DNA from: Allacma fusca
Lineage: Eukaryota; Arthropoda; Collembola; Symphypleona; Sminthuridae
Assembly: GCA_947179485.1 (NCBI GenBank)
Contig: OX359249.1
Location: forward strand, 41,650,250 to 41,714,249
Direction: 5' to 3'
DNA length: 64,000 nucleotides
Shown: piece after piece, positions 61,211 to 64,000 of the stretch
Layout: every line of letters begins with the position of its first letter
Numbering within the stretch: the first letter of the stretch is position 1
Notes under the pieces: generated by a model
The model's input: the letters and a program-made list of their open reading frames with translations, nothing else
Told to the model about the DNA's origin: nothing
Databases searched by the model: none
Program-made: the position numbers and the translations under genes

Positions 61211-62471
61211 GTAATAAATCTTATAATCCGCACGTATTAAGTTTGATTCTTTCCAATGGTTATTATTACTTCTTATTTGCCTCCCAAATATTTTCTCTTC
61301 CCAACATATTCAAATAAGTATTTGCTCTAACCGAATTCCAAAATCTGGATGACAATAATGATTCAACCATTATTTCCATGCATCTAGTTTTGTTGATGTC
61401 TTGAACCGTTACTTAATATAACTTTGCATTTCTTAATTAGGGTTGTGGAACCTTTATATTTTATCATTACAAGTCACAAGTTTGAGATTGAGTTTTGCAT
61501 TAGGCCTCTGTATTAGTATTCATAAGTCAAAACTTCTAAAATCAGTTTGGAAAAACTTGGTAAGAGTCTAACGGTAGTATAGATATATTCCAAAATCTCT
61601 CATTTACATTTTAATCTGACCCTGCACTAAGTTTCAAATCCAGCATGAATTATGGTGGACCAAAATATTCATTAACTTTAAAACTGATTCGTTTGAATAA
61701 GGAATAAAAAGTTTACCATGTACACCTATGGGACCATGGGACCATTTGTAAAACGCAACCATAAATATAACAATATAGCTGTGGTATGAGGTATCCACAT
61801 ACCTTTTTAAAAATAAATGATTACACGAATAATAACATTAACTAACCCATTAGAAAGGTAGGTTTCTATTCCTTGATAATGGAGATTCTATACTATTTAT
61901 ACAGAACGTGAGATTAAGTGACAAATTATCAAAAGGGATGCTTTTAAATACACATTGCAACCGTTCAAAAAAGCTACAATGCTCTAGATATAATTTTATA
62001 ATTTATTATTACATAAGTACTAAACATTGAGATTATTGTTTTCAAAAATTACTTGTATTGCTTCCAAGATACTCTTTGAATGAGTTGTACAGGGTAACAA
62101 GGAACATTTTCAGTGCCCCTAAGCTGGTGAGGTAAAAACATTTAACATAATCTTTCATAACATTTCTTGATTTCTTAAAAATTACATTATATATTGAACC
62201 TTGTCAAAATTAACAAACAGAGAGTAATGTGATATCATTAGTTGTTTTTGGAGGAGTAGCGGCTCATAGTGTGAACCAAAGTCAGAATTCAGAACGTTTT
62301 CAAAAACATTTCTTTGAAAAAATATCGTGAAATCATGACTATGACTGTGATTTACATCATCCCATCGGCGTAAAATAGTTTTCACCTCACCGGCTTAAAT
62401 GAGCAAGTTTCTTGTTTTCAATGAATATCGATAATTATTGCGAATATAATAATCAAATTTTTACAATATAG
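61211..62471. other. Gene-free stretch or intron
   Basis: AT-rich; no supported exon. If the segments at 61,085 and 62,472 belong to one transcript, this is its intron. Confidence 0.35.
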
Positions 62472-62720
62472 ATGAAAATATATTCTCCACATAGAACGGA
62501 CATTGTGACGTCTAACGAGACAGGAAAATTGCAACTGCTCCAAACTCAAGCAGAAATAATATTATTTTTGGTAATAACAATTAATATTATTATTCTTAAA
62601 AACTATCGTTATTCAAATAGGAACGAATGTATTGAGGGTTTCGTTGTACTTAAAAAAAGATTTTCAAGCTTATGCATTCTACTGCAAAAATTCCTCACAG
62701 ATGTTCGGCTATCGGAATAG
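62472..62720 (+). CDS. Candidate terminal exon or small membrane protein, unidentified
   Basis: An 82-codon frame beginning with ATG directly after an acceptor-like acaatatag and ending in TAG, with AATAAA 20 bases later (62,740-62,745). The product has a soluble start (MKIYSPHRTDIVTSNETGK), one hydrophobic segment (IILFLVITINIIIL) and a basic/hydrophobic tail (ECIEGFVVLKKRFSSLCILL). It may be the last exon of the transcript that includes 61,085-61,210 (phases agree) or an independent small gene. Confidence 0.35.
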   Translation: MKIYSPHRTDIVTSNETGKLQLLQTQAEIILFLVITINIIILKNYRYSNRNECIEGFVVLKKRFSSLCILLQKFLTDVRLSE

Positions 62721-62739
62721 ATAGGCCCTTTTATAGTTA

Positions 62740-62745
62740 AATAAA
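62740..62745 (+). promoter_or_regulatory. Candidate polyadenylation signal, plus strand
   Basis: AATAAA shortly after the stop at 62,720; it would end a plus-strand transcript just before the minus-strand one ends. Confidence 0.4.
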
Positions 62746-62880
62746 AATTAATTAATTATATGTCTTGGGTATAGTAATACTATTTAGAGCAACATTTTAT
62801 TGTAAGTATACAGTATAACTGTAAATAATGCTGCATTTAACAAGATCCAACAGCAATTCATTAGTACGGAATAGTAAGTA

Positions 62881-63189
62881 CTATTTGTCTTGAACCATTT
62901 GGAGGAGAATTCTGTCTTTGCCTTGTGCCACTCGCCAAGGAGATTTTAGAAACTGGCGTCGGCTCCATGAGAGAAAGGTAGGTTTTATATGTCTACTATC
63001 TTCTAGAGTGTGAACGGGATGTTCAAATTTATTATTCATAGGTCGCAAGTTTTTAGAAAGCATTTTCCAGATCCTTATATTTTCTTTCCCCTTTTTACTC
63101 GTTGTTGTTGGTGGAATCGATCCCAGCAATAGATCTTCCGACTTAACTAAGTTTTTGGATTGTGCTGCTTTCCCTTCTTCCCCTTTTTC
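62881..63189 (-). CDS. 3' terminal exon of an unidentified minus-strand gene (partial)
   Basis: On the minus strand an acceptor tttgcacag precedes an open frame of 102 codons ending in TAG at 62,881. The product starts EKGEEGKAAQSKNLVKSED, is Lys-rich, and ends with a distinctive SWSRRQFLKSPWRVAQGK followed by DRILLQMVQDK. A TTTATT (minus-strand AATAAA) about 85 bases beyond the stop fits a poly(A) signal. The composition is convincingly coding, but I recognise no family. Upstream exons would lie beyond 63,189 and were not found; part of the gene may be outside the window. Confidence 0.5.
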   Translation of the reverse strand, partial: EKGEEGKAAQSKNLVKSEDLLLGSIPPTTTSKKGKENIRIWKMLSKNLRPMNNKFEHPVHTLEDSRHIKPTFLSWSRRQFLKSPWRVAQGKDRILLQMVQDK

Positions 63190-63312
63190 CTGTGCAAATA
63201 AACAACAGTTTCACTCTACTATATGGTCTTGTTGAACACCTGGAAAGTATAAAGTCCAATATTATCGGACATGTTTACATACAAAAGATAACATTTACTT
63301 AAATTTTCACAG

Positions 63313-63461
63313 CGCTTGAAAAATTCTGGATACAATCAGGCAAACAGGTCACAAAATTGGAAAACATGATTTTCCAGACGGAAAGTAACAACGGGATGAT
63401 AAAAAAGGGATACGAACACGAGCAACGACAGATTGGTAAAAAGCTCAAAGTGAGTAGATGA
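63313..63461 (+). CDS. Candidate terminal exon of an unidentified plus-strand gene (partial)
   Basis: This follows a strong acceptor (aaattttcacag), entered in phase 1, with frame LEKFWIQSGKQVTKLENM, IFQTESNNGMIKKGYEHEQ, RQIGKKLK. It either splices at aaa|gtgagt (63,449) or reads on three codons to TGA at 63,459-63,461; an AATAAA at 63,501-63,506 supports a terminal exon. The Lys/Gln/Glu-rich helix-prone sequence has no recognised domain. It lies opposite the presumed intron of the minus-strand gene. Confidence 0.45.
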
Positions 63462-63506
63462 AACCATACATTACTTGTGTGCAGCAAATAATTGACCTTC
63501 AATAAA

Positions 63507-64000
63507 TTTCTTCCAATCAATGTAGACATGCTTGTATTAAGATGTTATTCTGTAAATTATCATTCCAAGCACTGGAGTGTTTTAACTAGTTGTTGAAGAT
63601 TCTTGTAGGTAATTAAATTATAATCACATTTGGGCTTAATAGAAATAGTATAATTGTAACTATACGTATATGTACATACATATGTACACGAAGTGGAAAT
63701 TTTCTGGTAGGGGAATTAATGAGAGATGTCTCCGAATTCCGGCAAAATAATACAGCATAAGAGAAGCCAGCCATTTCATATAGGATTAAAAACAAGAATG
63801 AGTTCTTTGTGAAGGAATGACAATGACAAGCAAGTATTAATGTAAAATATCATGCAAGCATGCACACAAGATGCAGAAATAAACAGGACGCAAAGTGAGT
63901 AAAAGCAGATGCTTCATACCAATCAAGGAAAAACCTGCCGTAAAGATAATTACACATAACACTTTATTCCCTCACAAGTTTGCAAATTCTAACAAGAATC
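63507..64000. other. Right edge of the window, no gene seen
   Basis: AT-rich with a small tgtacatacatatgtaca palindrome near 63,671-63,688. Two purine-rich stretches follow. No supported exon. Confidence 0.4.

Noticed and set aside
63450-63505. Tiny extra exon (QIIDLQ then stop) after 63,449
   Set aside because: The implied intron would be only 35 nt; simple read-through to TGA at 63,461 is more economical.

Overview
This is a window of animal nuclear DNA, most likely from an arthropod and probably an insect. The evidence is AT-rich sequence, short spliced exons with GT-AG introns, an arthropod-like mitochondrial proline dehydrogenase, a eukaryotic tRNA-Ser, and DNA transposons of the CACTA and hAT types. 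I cannot name the species.

Layout. (1) 1-22,620: one huge satellite of a 12-bp unit, AAGCTTAACTAC. It is almost perfect for the first 4 kb and increasingly diverged and organised into higher-order blocks to the right. From 5.9 kb it is punctuated by a recurring 200-250 bp module. All long reading frames here are artefacts of the repeat. (2) 22,620-23,610: decayed satellite edge, then a 21-bp tandem repeat. (3) 24.7-31.5 kb: a repeat nursery. It holds copies of an unknown repeat family, one of which carries a nested truncated LINE-like insertion (14-bp target duplication) and an exactly 1,000-bp hAT-type non-autonomous element (8-bp target duplication). It is followed by a pair of inverted arms with six units of an exact 148-bp tandem repeat next to the left arm. 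(4) 32,004-37,281: an 11-exon proline dehydrogenase gene (642 aa), apparently intact. (5) 37.3-42.3 kb: gene-poor sequence. (6) 42,325-46,867: an apparently complete CACTA transposon with matching CACTAGGC termini. It carries two genes: a six-exon DUF4806-type protein and an uninterrupted 662-codon transposase that overlaps it by 14 bases. (7) 46.9-57.5 kb: gene-poor, with one tRNA-Ser(TGA). (8) 57,536-60,527: a GH27 alpha-N-acetylgalactosaminidase/alpha-galactosidase gene. Its fourth coding exon exists in two versions of identical length and phase, which looks like a mutually exclusive exon pair lying on the substrate-specificity loop. (9) 60.5-64 kb: unidentified candidate exons on both strands, probably two convergent transcription units.

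The two housekeeping genes are metabolically unrelated (mitochondrial proline catabolism; lysosomal glycan breakdown). The most notable observations are the GH27 alternative exon pair, the two-gene CACTA element, and the satellite with its homogeneity gradient. All exon models were made by eye from splice sites, reading frame and remembered family motifs; no search or alignment was run.
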